From Streptomyces sp. NBC_01497 (GTDB lineage Bacteria; Actinomycetota; Actinomycetes; Streptomycetales; Streptomycetaceae), in the NCBI RefSeq assembly GCF_036250695.1, contig NZ_CP109427.1, forward strand, positions 7,378,001-7,442,000: DNA of 64,000 nucleotides, given 5' to 3'. A program made the translations under genes and the position numbers. The notes under the pieces are model-generated. The model did no database searches. It worked only from the letters and a program-made list of their open reading frames with translations, and was not told the origin of the DNA. Shown one piece after another: positions 17,590 to 25,116 of the stretch (position 1 is the first letter of the stretch; each line of letters starts with the position of its first letter).

Positions 17590-18552
17590 ATGCATACCGA
17601 CCACGTCGCCGCGCTCGACATCGGCGGCACCAAGATCGCCGGCGCGTTGGTGGACGGCCAGGGCGGCATCCTCGTGCGCGCGCAGCGGCCGACCCCCGCG
17701 ACGGAGAGCGGCGAGCGGATCATGGGCGCGGTCGAGGAGGTCTTCCACGAGCTGATGGCCCACCCGCTCTGGGGCAGGGCCACGGCGGTCGGTATCGGCA
17801 GCGCGGGCCCCGTCGACGCGGCGGCGGGCACCGTCAGCCCCGTCAACGTGCCGGGCTGGCGCGGCTTCCCCCTCGTCGAGCGGGTGCGCGCGGTCGCGGG
17901 CGGCCTGCCGGTGACCCTCGTCGGTGACGGCGTCGCCATCGCGGCGGCCGAGCACTGGCAGGGCGCGGCACGCGGCCACGACAACGCGCTGTGCATGGTG
18001 GTCTCCACCGGCGTCGGGGGCGGACTCATCCTGGGCGGAGCGCTGCACCCCGGCCCGACCGGCAACGCGGGCCACATCGGCCACATCAGCGTCGACCTCG
18101 ACGGCGACCTCTGCCCGTGCGGCTGCCGGGGCTGCGTGGAGCGGATCGCGAGCGGGCCCAACATCGCACGCTGGGCCGCCGGTGCGGGCTGGCGGCCGGG
18201 CCCGGACGGCGACACGACCGCCGCCGCCGTGGCCGCCGCCGCGACGGCCGGGCATCCGATCGCGATCGCCGCGTTCGAACGGGCCGCGCAGGCCCTCGCC
18301 GCGGGCATCGCAGCGACCGCCACGCTGGTCGAGATCGACATCGTGGTGATCGGCGGCGGGGTCGGCAAGGCGGGCGACGTGCTGTTCGGCCCGCTGCGCC
18401 GCCGGCTGCGTGAGTACGCGACGCTCTCCTTCGTCCAGGGCATCCAGGTCGTGCCCGCGATGACCGGCACGGACGCGGGCCTCGTGGGCGCCGCCGCCGC
18501 GACGGGCCTCGGCAGCAGCAGGGACGACGACACGGCGGTGGTCGCCGGCTGA
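17590..18552 (+). CDS. ROK family sugar kinase-like protein
   Basis: 320 residues, no DNA-binding domain, so a kinase-type rather than regulator-type ROK protein. ATP-binding ALDIGGTKIAGALVDG (8-23); zinc site CPCGCRGCVE. Asp113 stands where the catalytic Asp is expected, but the usual NDAN around it reads GDGV, and the usual GExGH motif reads GNAGHIGH. The fold is intact, but sugar specificity may differ from glucokinase. GGAG lies 11 bases before ATG 17590. It is probably controlled by the divergent LacI protein. Confidence 0.87.
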   Translation: MHTDHVAALDIGGTKIAGALVDGQGGILVRAQRPTPATESGERIMGAVEEVFHELMAHPLWGRATAVGIGSAGPVDAAAGTVSPVNVPGWRGFPLVERVRAVAGGLPVTLVGDGVAIAAAEHWQGAARGHDNALCMVVSTGVGGGLILGGALHPGPTGNAGHIGHISVDLDGDLCPCGCRGCVERIASGPNIARWAAGAGWRPGPDGDTTAAAVAAAATAGHPIAIAAFERAAQALAAGIAATATLVEIDIVVIGGGVGKAGDVLFGPLRRRLREYATLSFVQGIQVVPAMTGTDAGLVGAAAATGLGSSRDDDTAVVAG

Positions 18553-18583
18553 AGCGGCTCGGGGCCGCACCGGTCCCGGCCGC

Positions 18584-18616
18584 GGAGCCCGGGCCCGGTT
18601 TTCGGGCCCCGGCTCC
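18584..18616 (+). terminator. Hairpin terminator after the ROK gene
   Basis: GGAGCC/CGGGCCCG pairs with CGGGCCC/CGGCTCC (14-nt arms with one bulge or mismatch) around a GTTTT-type loop, 32 bases after the stop at 18552. Confidence 0.65.
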
Positions 18617-18705
18617 CCGGGCGCGGCTTTCGTGGACCGGGGTCCCGGGCTCGGCCTGTCCGGTTCCCGCGGTGAGGGACCTCGCCGCGGGGGGCCTCGC
18701 CGTGC

Positions 18706-18803
18706 GGACCCCGCCGTACGCATCCCGCGCTACGGATCCCGCCGTACGGACCCCGCCCCACGGACCCCGCCCCACGGACCCCGTCCTACGGATCCCGACG
18801 TAC
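18706..18803. repeat. Seven tandem 14-bp repeats
   Basis: Seven head-to-tail units of the pattern GGACCCCGCCGTAC with 1-5 changes each; units four and five are identical. They lie downstream of both the ROK gene and the leftward secreted-protein gene. Not coding in a sensible frame. Likely a minisatellite. Confidence 0.8.
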
Positions 18804-18852
18804 GGGCGGTCCGGGCGGCGGTCCGCGACGGCGACACGCTGCTCCGGCTGCT

Positions 18853-19218
18853 TCAGCCGGTCGTCTGGCACGCCGCTCGGGCGCTGCCGCGGAACGTCAC
18901 GCACACCCTCGTGCCGCTGCCGAGGTTCCGGGTCGGCCAGGTGTGGATGAGGGCCTTTCCCGAGAGGGTGGCCGTGGCCGTGGACACGAGCCGGCCGCCG
19001 AGGTGGAGCGAGACGGTCCTGGACGTCGTCCCGGCGGGCGGGTTGGTCCAGATACCGGTGACCGCGTTCGTGGCGCCCTGGCCGTCGAGCCGTACGCAGA
19101 TCTGCGGCCCGGAGAAGTCATGGGTGCAGGCGCTGCTGTCGGCGGTCGCGGGCACGGCCGTCACCGACAGCGCGCCGCCCGCCAGTGCCACGACGAGAGC
19201 GGCGGGCACGCCTCTCAC
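18853..19218 (-). CDS. Small secreted protein of unknown function
   Basis: 121 residues. A typical Sec signal peptide (MRGVPAALVVALAGGALSV, cleavage near ATADSSA, residue ~26) is followed by a ~95-residue mature part with four cysteines (in SSAC, PQIC, TRVC, RAAC) that probably form two disulfides. I do not recognise a family. The GTG at 19218 overlaps the stop of the small upstream gene (GTGA), so it is translated with it. Confidence 0.7.
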   Translation of the reverse strand: MRGVPAALVVALAGGALSVTAVPATADSSACTHDFSGPQICVRLDGQGATNAVTGIWTNPPAGTTSRTVSLHLGGRLVSTATATLSGKALIHTWPTRNLGSGTRVCVTFRGSARAACQTTG

Positions 19219-19436
19219 GCGTCCACCCCGGCGCCGGACGCCCGCCGCGGTACGACCACGAGGAACAGATCGTGGTCGAGGTCCATCACGACCTCGGCCG
19301 GGGTCCCCTCGTCACGGCGGGCGCGCGCGAACTCCTCGGCGGGCAGGCTGCCGCGCGGTCCGCCTGCGGGAAACCTCTGCAGCACCGTTCTGGGGGCCCT
19401 GCGAGCCCTTGTCACACTTGTCACATCGGTATCCAA
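19215..19436 (-). CDS. Small basic protein, family not recognised
   Basis: Up to 73 residues. The C-terminal half (LPAEEFARARRDEG, then a hydrophobic MDLDHDLFLVVVPRR strand) looks conserved in style; the N-terminus is Arg-rich. The longest start is TTG 19436; GTG at 19424 or 19415 is equally possible, and none has a good ribosome site. It is coupled by a 4-base overlap to the secreted protein downstream. Function unknown; it may be a partner or regulator of that protein. Confidence 0.5.
   Translation of the reverse strand: MDTDVTSVTRARRAPRTVLQRFPAGGPRGSLPAEEFARARRDEGTPAEVVMDLDHDLFLVVVPRRASGAGVDA
19408..19425. repeat. Two tandem copies of CTTGTCACA
   Basis: Perfect 9-bp direct repeat near or inside the start of the small leftward gene and about 150 bases upstream of the kinase-NUDIX gene. 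The 9-bp period is close to one helical turn, as in sites for a protein that binds on one face of DNA. Could be an activator site or a -35 region. Confidence 0.45.
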
Positions 19437-19573
19437 CGACGCCCCAGGGCAAAGCGTTACGGTGCGCGTTGGTGTGTGAGGTTCGGGCCAAGGGTTTCCG
19501 TGGGAGGTAGTTGGGGGGAATCCACTGGGGGTTACGCAGCGGGCAACCGGCTGAGAAAGAGGGGGATCGATCC

Positions 19574-20608
19574 GTGATCGTATGGATCAACGGAGCGTTC
19601 GGAGCGGGCAAGACCTCCGTGGCGCGCGAACTGGTCGACCTGATTCCGAACAGCACCCTGTACGACCCCGACGTGGTCGGCGCGGGACTCGGCCGTCTGC
19701 TGCCGCAGAAGCGGCTCGCGGAGGTTGACGACTACCAGGACCTGCCGATCTGGCGGCGGTTGGTGGTCGACGCGGCGGCCGCCCTGCTGGCGGAGGTGGG
19801 CGGCGTGCTCGTGGTGCCGATGACCCTGCTGAGACAGGACTACCGCGACGAGATGTTCGGCGGGCTCGCGGCGCGGCGCATACCCGTCCGGCATGTGCTG
19901 CTGACGGCGGATGAAACGATCCTGCGCGAGCGGATAGCGCGGCGTGAGGAGTACGGGGACGACCCCGGCCGGGGCAGGAGCACACGGCGCTGGTGCTACG
20001 AGCACATCGAGCCCTACCGCTCGGCCCTGGGCGGCTGGCTGGCGCAGGACGCGCACCAGGTCGACACGACGGAGCTGACACCGGGACAGGCGGCGGCGCG
20101 GCTCGCGGAGGCCGTCCACACCGGTGCCGCCCCCGTCCGCGACATCGTGATGACGCCGGAACCCACGGGGGAGACCCTCGCGTCCGGCGTGCTGCTCTTC
20201 GACGACGCGGGCCGCGTACTGCTGGTCGACCCGACGTACAAGCCGGGCTGGGAGTTCCCGGGCGGCGTCGTGGAGCGCGGCGAGGCACCGGCCCGGGCCG
20301 GCATCCGGGAGGTCGCGGAGGAGATCGGCATCGAGCTCGGCGAGGTCCCCCGCCTGCTGGTGGTGGACTGGGAACCGCCCCGGCCGCCCGGCTACGGGGG
20401 CCTGCGGCTGCTGTTCGACGGGGGGGTCCTGCCCGCCGGCTCGCGGATCCTGCTGCCGGGTTCGGAGTTGCGGGCCTGGCGCTTCGTCACGGAGGCGGAG
20501 GCGGCGGAGCTGCTGCCGCCCGCGCGTTTCGCCCGCCTGCGCTGGGCGCTGCGGGCTCGGGAGCGGGGCGGGGTGCTGAACCTGGAGTCGGGTGTGCCGG
20601 TCGGCTGA
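19574..20608 (+). CDS. P-loop kinase fused to a NUDIX hydrolase
   Basis: 344 residues, two domains. N-terminal part (1-~185): P-loop GAFGAGKT at 7-14 in a TmrB/AAA_33-type small-molecule kinase, with YDPDVVG and an RIARREEYGDDPGR lid-like segment. C-terminal part (~195-330): NUDIX box Gx5Ex7REUxEExGU intact from Gly231 to Ile253 (GGVVERGE, then REVAEEIGI). GTG 19574 follows GAGGGGG. The kinase may phosphorylate a nucleoside or antibiotic-like substrate while the NUDIX part hydrolyses a nucleoside-diphosphate-linked compound. The two activities in one chain suggest a linked pathway or detoxification. Substrate unknown. Confidence 0.88.
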   Translation: MIVWINGAFGAGKTSVARELVDLIPNSTLYDPDVVGAGLGRLLPQKRLAEVDDYQDLPIWRRLVVDAAAALLAEVGGVLVVPMTLLRQDYRDEMFGGLAARRIPVRHVLLTADETILRERIARREEYGDDPGRGRSTRRWCYEHIEPYRSALGGWLAQDAHQVDTTELTPGQAAARLAEAVHTGAAPVRDIVMTPEPTGETLASGVLLFDDAGRVLLVDPTYKPGWEFPGGVVERGEAPARAGIREVAEEIGIELGEVPRLLVVDWEPPRPPGYGGLRLLFDGGVLPAGSRILLPGSELRAWRFVTEAEAAELLPPARFARLRWALRARERGGVLNLESGVPVG

Positions 20609-20625
20609 GGCCCCCTCCGGGGCCT
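20608..20625 (+). terminator. Short hairpin at the stop of the kinase-NUDIX gene
   Basis: AGGCCCC-CTCC-GGGGCCT, a 7-bp stem that begins at the last base of the stop codon. Confidence 0.45.
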
Positions 20626-21056
20626 TCCTGGGCGTCGCGTGGGAGCCCGGCCCGGTCGCTGGGCGGACGATCCGGCGGCCGCGGGGGTGCGACCGGGGCT
20701 GAACGCCCCTGCGCCGCCGCCGTGTTCGCGCGCGCCGCCGTTGCCGTAGCGCTGCCGTACAGCCGCCCCGGTCCCGCCGTACGCCCTCCCGGCCGCGTCG
20801 CCCGGTCGCCGGGCGACCCGTCGGGCGGAGGGCCGGGAGTGGGGTGGGTCGGCCGTCGTCGTCGGTGGCGGACGGGGCGGTCGGGTGGCCGGTACGCGGG
20901 GCATGCGCGTACCGATGCCTGGGGACCACGTACGGGACGGGCCGGCACGTGGGCCTCTACGCGGCCGTGCGGGCGGGAGCGGACCACAAGCGGCCGCCCG
21001 CACGCTGGTGACCGCCGTGCGGGCCAGGTGACGCGGCCCGCACGGCGGCCGATGCG
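20626..21056. other. 431-bp gap between convergent genes
   Basis: Holds the strong hairpin at 21012-21048. Apart from that I see only GC-rich sequence with no supportable gene on either strand. Confidence 0.5.
21012..21048 (-). terminator. Terminator of the dipeptidase gene
   Basis: Perfect 14-bp stem CCGCCGTGCGGGCC / GGCCCGCACGGCGG with a 9-base loop, 8 bases after the dipeptidase stop at 21057. Confidence 0.75.
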
Positions 21057-22439
21057 TCAGGCCTGCCGGGACGCCGTGTACCGGCGCAGGAAGTGGGCCT
21101 CCGCCACCGAAAGGCGGCGCATCTCCTCGGGATCCACGCTCTCGTTCACCGCGTGGATGCGGGCCTCCGGCTCGCTCAGGCCGATCAGCAGGATCTCCGC
21201 CTGCGGGTACAGGCCCGCCAGCGTGTTCGTCAGGGGGATCGAACCGCCCTGCCCCGCCGTCTGCATCTCCTGGCCCGGGTACGCCACCGCCATCGCCTCG
21301 GACATGGCGGTGTACGCGGGACTCGACGTGTCCGCGCTGAACGCCTGGCCCCGGCCCATGTCCTCGATCGCGACCCGTGCGCCCCACGGGACGTGCCGCT
21401 CGATGTGGGCCGTCAGCAGCTTCGTGGCCTCCACGGCGTCCTGGCCCGGCGGCACCCGCAGGCTGATCAGCGCACGGGCGCCGGCCTGGACCGACGGGGT
21501 CGCGCCGACGACCGGCGGGCAGTCGATGCCGAGCACCGTCACGGCGGGACGGGCCCAGATGCGGTCGCCGACCGAACCGGAGCCGATCAGAGCGACCCCG
21601 TCCAGTACCCCGGCGTCGGCCCGAAAATCGGCTTCCTCGTAGGTGAGTCCCGGCCAGTCCGCCTCCGCCGCGAGGCCGTCGACGGTCGTCGAACCGTCCT
21701 CGGCGCGCAGCGAGTCCAGCACCCTGACGAGCGCGGCGAGCGCGTCCGGCGCGGCACCGCCGAACTGGCCGGAGTGCAGGTTGCCCGCCAGCGTGTCGAC
21801 GCGGACGGCGAGCATCGTCATGCCGCGCAGCGTCGCCGTGACCGTGGGGACACCCGCGCGGAAGTTGCCCGTGTCGCCGATCACGACGGCGTCCGCCGCG
21901 AGCAGTTCGGGGTGCTGCTCCGCGTACCGTTCGAGCCCGGCCCCGCCCTGCTCCTCGGAGCCCTCGGCGATGAACTTCACCGTCACCGGCACCCCACCGT
22001 CGGCCTTGAGCGCGCGGAGCGCGAGCAGGTGCATCAGCACACCGCCCTTGCAGTCGGCCGTGCCGCGCCCGTACCAGCGTCCGTTCCGCTCGGTCAGGGT
22101 GAACGGCGGCGAGATCCAGGCCGCCTCGTCCAGCGGCGGCTGTACGTCGTAGTGCGCGTACAGCAGGACCGTCGGTGCGCCCTCCGGGCCGGCGAGCCGG
22201 CCGTACACCGACTGGGTGCCGTCCGGCGTGTCCAGCAGCGCGACATCCTCGAAACCCTCCGCGCGCAACGCCTCCGCGATCCAGCCGGCGGCCGCCTCGC
22301 ACTCGCTCACCGGGTACTGCTCGGGGTCGGCGACCGAGGCGAACGCGACGAGTTCCGCCAGTTCCGCCTTCGCCTTCGGCATGAGGGAAGCGACTGTCTG
22401 TGCGATCGGATCGATTTCCGGGATCGGATCCGTGGTCAT
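21057..22439 (-). CDS. M20 family dipeptidase
   Basis: 460 residues, normal for the PepV/carnosinase-like M20 group. The co-catalytic zinc residues lie in LYAHYDVQPP (His, Asp), GTADCKGG (Asp) and EGSEEQGG (catalytic Glu, zinc Glu); the last ligand His is near the C-terminus. ATG 22439 has AGGAGCG upstream. No signal peptide, so it acts on imported dipeptides in the cytosol. Divergent from the flavoprotein gene on its right. Confidence 0.92.
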   Translation of the reverse strand: MTTDPIPEIDPIAQTVASLMPKAKAELAELVAFASVADPEQYPVSECEAAAGWIAEALRAEGFEDVALLDTPDGTQSVYGRLAGPEGAPTVLLYAHYDVQPPLDEAAWISPPFTLTERNGRWYGRGTADCKGGVLMHLLALRALKADGGVPVTVKFIAEGSEEQGGAGLERYAEQHPELLAADAVVIGDTGNFRAGVPTVTATLRGMTMLAVRVDTLAGNLHSGQFGGAAPDALAALVRVLDSLRAEDGSTTVDGLAAEADWPGLTYEEADFRADAGVLDGVALIGSGSVGDRIWARPAVTVLGIDCPPVVGATPSVQAGARALISLRVPPGQDAVEATKLLTAHIERHVPWGARVAIEDMGRGQAFSADTSSPAYTAMSEAMAVAYPGQEMQTAGQGGSIPLTNTLAGLYPQAEILLIGLSEPEARIHAVNESVDPEEMRRLSVAEAHFLRRYTASRQA

Positions 22440-22544
22440 GGGCACGCTCCTGAGAGATGACACGTTGTACTGGTGGCTGCGGTCGGTTCACATGGGCCGA
22501 TGGCAGGATGATCCTCCCACAGCGGGTCCGGAGCGCCCGCGCCG

Positions 22545-22550
22545 TAGGAT
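22545..22550 (+). promoter_or_regulatory. -10 candidate for the flavoprotein gene
   Basis: TAGGAT, about 48 bases before the GTG at 22599, in the 159-bp space shared with the divergent dipeptidase gene. No clear -35. Confidence 0.3.
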
Positions 22551-22598
22551 GCCGTTCGTCAACAGTGCAACACGCCAAGTCGGGAGCAGAAGCACACC

Positions 22599-23924
22599 GT
22601 GAGCAGCGAGAACGCAGACGCCGGCCTGGAGAACGACGAAACGGTCTGGGATGTCGTCGTGGTCGGCGCAGGACCTGGCGGAGCATCCGCGGCCTACGCC
22701 GCCGCGGTCGCGGGCCGACGGGTGCTGCTCCTGGACAAGGCGGAGTTCCCCCGTTACAAGACCTGCGGCGGCGGAATCATCGGACCTTCGCGCGACGCAC
22801 TGCCCCCCGGCTTCGAACTGCCGTTCAAGGACCGGGTGCACGCGGTGACGTTCTCACTGAACGGCCGGCTGACCCGCACGCGCCGTTCCAAGCGCATGCT
22901 CTTCGGGCTCATCAACCGTCCCGAGTTCGACGCGGGCCTGGTCGAGCACGCGGAGAAGGCGGGTGCCGTCCTGCGTACGGGCGTCACGGTCTCCCGCGTC
23001 GAGCAGCACGGCCCGGCCGTGCCCGACCGCCGCACGGTCGCCGTGGTGCTCAACGACGGCGAGACGGTGCTGGCGCACGCGGTCGTCGGCGCCGACGGCA
23101 GTGCCAGCCGGATAGGCGCTCACGTCGGTGTGAAGCTCGACCAGGTCGACCTGGGCCTGGAGGCCGAGATCCCGGTGCCGCCCACGGTCGCCGAGGACTG
23201 GAAGGGCCGTATCCACCTCGACTGGGGCCCGCTTCCCGGCAGTTACGGATGGGTGTTCCCCAAGGGCGACACCCTCACCGTCGGCGTGATCTCCGCGCGC
23301 GGCGAGGGCGCCGCGACCAAGCGGTACATGGAGGACTTCGTCGCGCGCCTCGGCCTGGCCGGGTTCGAGCCGGCGGTCTCCTCGGGCCACCTGACCCGGT
23401 GCCGCGCCGACGACTCCCCGCTCTCCCGCGGCCGGGTCCTGGTCTGCGGTGACGCGGCCGGCCTGCTGGAGCCGTGGACGCGCGAGGGCATCTCGTTCGC
23501 ACTGCGCTCGGGACGTCTCGCGGGGGAGTGGGCCGTGCGGATCGCGGAGGCCCACGACGCGGTGGACGCGCGCCGCCAGGCGCTGAACTACGCCTTCGCC
23601 ATCAAGGCGGGCCTCGGTGTGGAGATGGCGATCGGGCGGCGGATGCTCTCCATCTTCGAGCGGCGCCCCGCGGTGATCCACGGTGCGATCACCTCCATCA
23701 GGCCCGCGTGGAACGCCTTCGCGGACATCGTGCGCGGCTCCACCACCCTGGCCGGCCTCGTCCGCACGCACCCGCTCGCACGCCGCGCGCTCAACATGAT
23801 GGACCGCAGGCAGGAGGCGGCCCGTACGACGGACGTGACGGCGGCGCCGGAGCCCGCCGACGGCGAGACGCCGGTCATCGGTGTGCACGAGACGGACGAG
23901 CGCAGGGCCGGATCCCCGGAGTGA
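22599..23924 (+). CDS. Geranylgeranyl reductase family flavoprotein
   Basis: 441 residues. FAD-binding VVVVGAGPGGASAAYAAA (about 19-36), followed by FPRYKTCGGG, the hallmark of the geranylgeranyl reductase family (PxxYxxCGG). The second FAD motif is GDAAGLLEPWTREGI. Such enzymes saturate isoprenoid chains; in actinobacteria they act on menaquinone or other polyprenyl lipids. GTG 22599 with GGGAGCAG upstream. Stand-alone gene, terminator directly after it. Confidence 0.9.
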   Translation: MSSENADAGLENDETVWDVVVVGAGPGGASAAYAAAVAGRRVLLLDKAEFPRYKTCGGGIIGPSRDALPPGFELPFKDRVHAVTFSLNGRLTRTRRSKRMLFGLINRPEFDAGLVEHAEKAGAVLRTGVTVSRVEQHGPAVPDRRTVAVVLNDGETVLAHAVVGADGSASRIGAHVGVKLDQVDLGLEAEIPVPPTVAEDWKGRIHLDWGPLPGSYGWVFPKGDTLTVGVISARGEGAATKRYMEDFVARLGLAGFEPAVSSGHLTRCRADDSPLSRGRVLVCGDAAGLLEPWTREGISFALRSGRLAGEWAVRIAEAHDAVDARRQALNYAFAIKAGLGVEMAIGRRMLSIFERRPAVIHGAITSIRPAWNAFADIVRGSTTLAGLVRTHPLARRALNMMDRRQEAARTTDVTAAPEPADGETPVIGVHETDERRAGSPE

Positions 23925-24446
23925 CGCGCCGCGTCTGAGCCGGTCCCGGAGGCGGGACCGGACACGGGACCGAAGGCGGGCCGTCGACGGCCGGGGTGAA
24001 CGGCCGGTGGACCGCACGACCGGGTGCACGGCGGGAGACCGGGCGACGTCGGACCGGCCGTCGGTGTCGGCCGGCCGGGTGTCGGACGGCCGGGGCGCGG
24101 CACGCCCGGCTGCCGGACGGCCGGGGAGTACCGCGCGTGGGATGTCGAGGTGTACCGCCGGGCACCGGCCGCCGGCCGAACGAGGGCGGGCGGATCGCCG
24201 TCTCCGGGCGCTGCTTCCCGGGGCCCCGGGCCCGACCGGCGAGCGTGCCCCGGATCGCCGCGCGCCGGGCGAGCCGGAGTGCCCCGGGGTCCGGTTCGCC
24301 TGCTCTCCCCGTCCGCCGGGTGCGGCGCCCGTCCGGTCCGGGTCCGCCGGGTCCCGGCGCCCGCCGCGTGAGCCGGCAGTTCGCCGGCCGGGGCCCGGTG
24401 CGTGCCGGGCCACGCGGCGCCGCCCGCCGGCTGTCCGCCGGCACCG
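23925..24446. other. 522-bp non-coding gap between convergent genes
   Basis: Extremely GC-rich. Contains the terminator at 23940-23961 and a direct repeat of CGGACGGCCGGGG (24083-24095 and 24114-24126, 31 bp apart) within a field of GGCCGG-like words. No gene can be supported on either strand. Confidence 0.55.
23940..23961 (+). terminator. Terminator of the flavoprotein gene
   Basis: CCGGTCCCG-GAGG-CGGGACCGG: perfect 9-bp stem, 16 bases past the stop. Confidence 0.7.
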
Positions 24447-24977
24447 TCACGAGGTGATCGTGATGCGGAAGACCGGGTGGTCGGGGGCGGCCGCGAGCAG
24501 TTCCTCGTCCGTCGACTTCACCGTCACGCCGTTGAAGAACCGGCCGACCTCCCAGCCCCACTTCTTCAGGTAGCCGCGCAGGATCTCGGGCCGCTCCGCG
24601 TCGGTCACCTCGGTCGCCGTGAACGCCCTGACCCTCTTGCCGACGCGCAGTTCACCGCCGCCGGCCGCCCGCATGTTGCGCACCCACTGGGAGTGGCCGC
24701 GTGCGGAGACCAGGTACTGGGTGCCGTGGTACGAGAACGGGTTGACCGGCAGCCGGCGCAGCTCGCCGGACGTGCGGCCGCGCACGGACAGCTCCGCCGT
24801 GCCCATGAAGCTCAGCCCGTGACGGCTCAGCCAGCCGATGGCCGCGTTCATCCGGGCGTCGAACGCGCTGACCCTGATGTAGTGCTGGTCCTGGTCACCG
24901 CGCCGCTCCGGCCGGCCCGACTGCTCCTGCTGCTGTGCCCTCTGCTCCTGCTGCTGTTCGTGGTCCGTGTGCGGCAT
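24447..24977 (-). CDS. Deazaflavin (F420)-dependent nitroreductase-like protein
   Basis: 176 residues. A Gln/Glu-rich leader (about 6-20) precedes a split-barrel domain of the DDN/DUF385 group: VRGRTSGELRRLPVNPF (cofactor-binding start), YLVSARGHSQWVRNMRA (F420 phosphate contacts), then VTDAERPEILRGYL. Family members reduce quinones, nitro compounds or other electrophiles with F420H2, or bind other flavins. ATG 24977 has GGAGGAT. Divergent from a TetR gene with operator-like palindromes between, so it is probably derepressed by the substrate or a toxic compound. Confidence 0.9.
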   Translation of the reverse strand: MPHTDHEQQQEQRAQQQEQSGRPERRGDQDQHYIRVSAFDARMNAAIGWLSRHGLSFMGTAELSVRGRTSGELRRLPVNPFSYHGTQYLVSARGHSQWVRNMRAAGGGELRVGKRVRAFTATEVTDAERPEILRGYLKKWGWEVGRFFNGVTVKSTDEELLAAAPDHPVFRITITS

Positions 24978-25010
24978 GGTGATCCTCCGGCGTACTGGCG
25001 GGACGTTTTG

Positions 25011-25025
25011 GAGAGCAGTGCTCTC
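25011..25025. promoter_or_regulatory. TetR-type operator, copy 1
   Basis: GAGAGC-AGT-GCTCTC, perfect 6-bp arms, 34 bases upstream of the reductase start. It shares 14 bases with copy 2. Confidence 0.65.
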
Positions 25026-25031
25026 GCTTGA

Positions 25032-25113
25032 GATCAGTGTGCACGTATCGCTGCTCCAAAGCAAGAGCAGTGCTCTCCTATGTGATCGATGATCCGTATA
25101 TGGCACACTGATC
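25032..25113. promoter_or_regulatory. Long-range inverted repeat around the TetR promoter
   Basis: GATCAGTGTGC (25032-25042) and GCACACTGATC (25103-25113), perfect 11-bp arms 60 bases apart, flanking operator copy 2. Could be two half-sites of a second factor, or loop DNA or RNA. Confidence 0.45.
25064..25078. promoter_or_regulatory. TetR-type operator, copy 2
   Basis: AGAGCAGTGCTCTCC, the same core as copy 1 and 52 bases (about five helical turns) from it, 39 bases upstream of the TetR start. The two copies would let one repressor control both divergent genes. Confidence 0.65.
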
Positions 25114-25116
25114 CGC

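Noticed and set aside
18706..18803. CRISPR-like array
   Set aside because: Units are 14 bp, imperfect and without spacers. The 25-bp repeats at 27295 are also contiguous and inside a gene.
20392..22686. 764-codon open frame on the minus strand
   Set aside because: Runs across the terminators and in the shadow of the M20 dipeptidase and kinase-NUDIX genes; Arg/Gly/Pro-rich with no domain, and the real dipeptidase frame has the motifs.
23925..24446. Possible small genes in the GC-rich gap
   Set aside because: Every frame is low complexity, none has a ribosome site, and the region holds a terminator and direct repeats.
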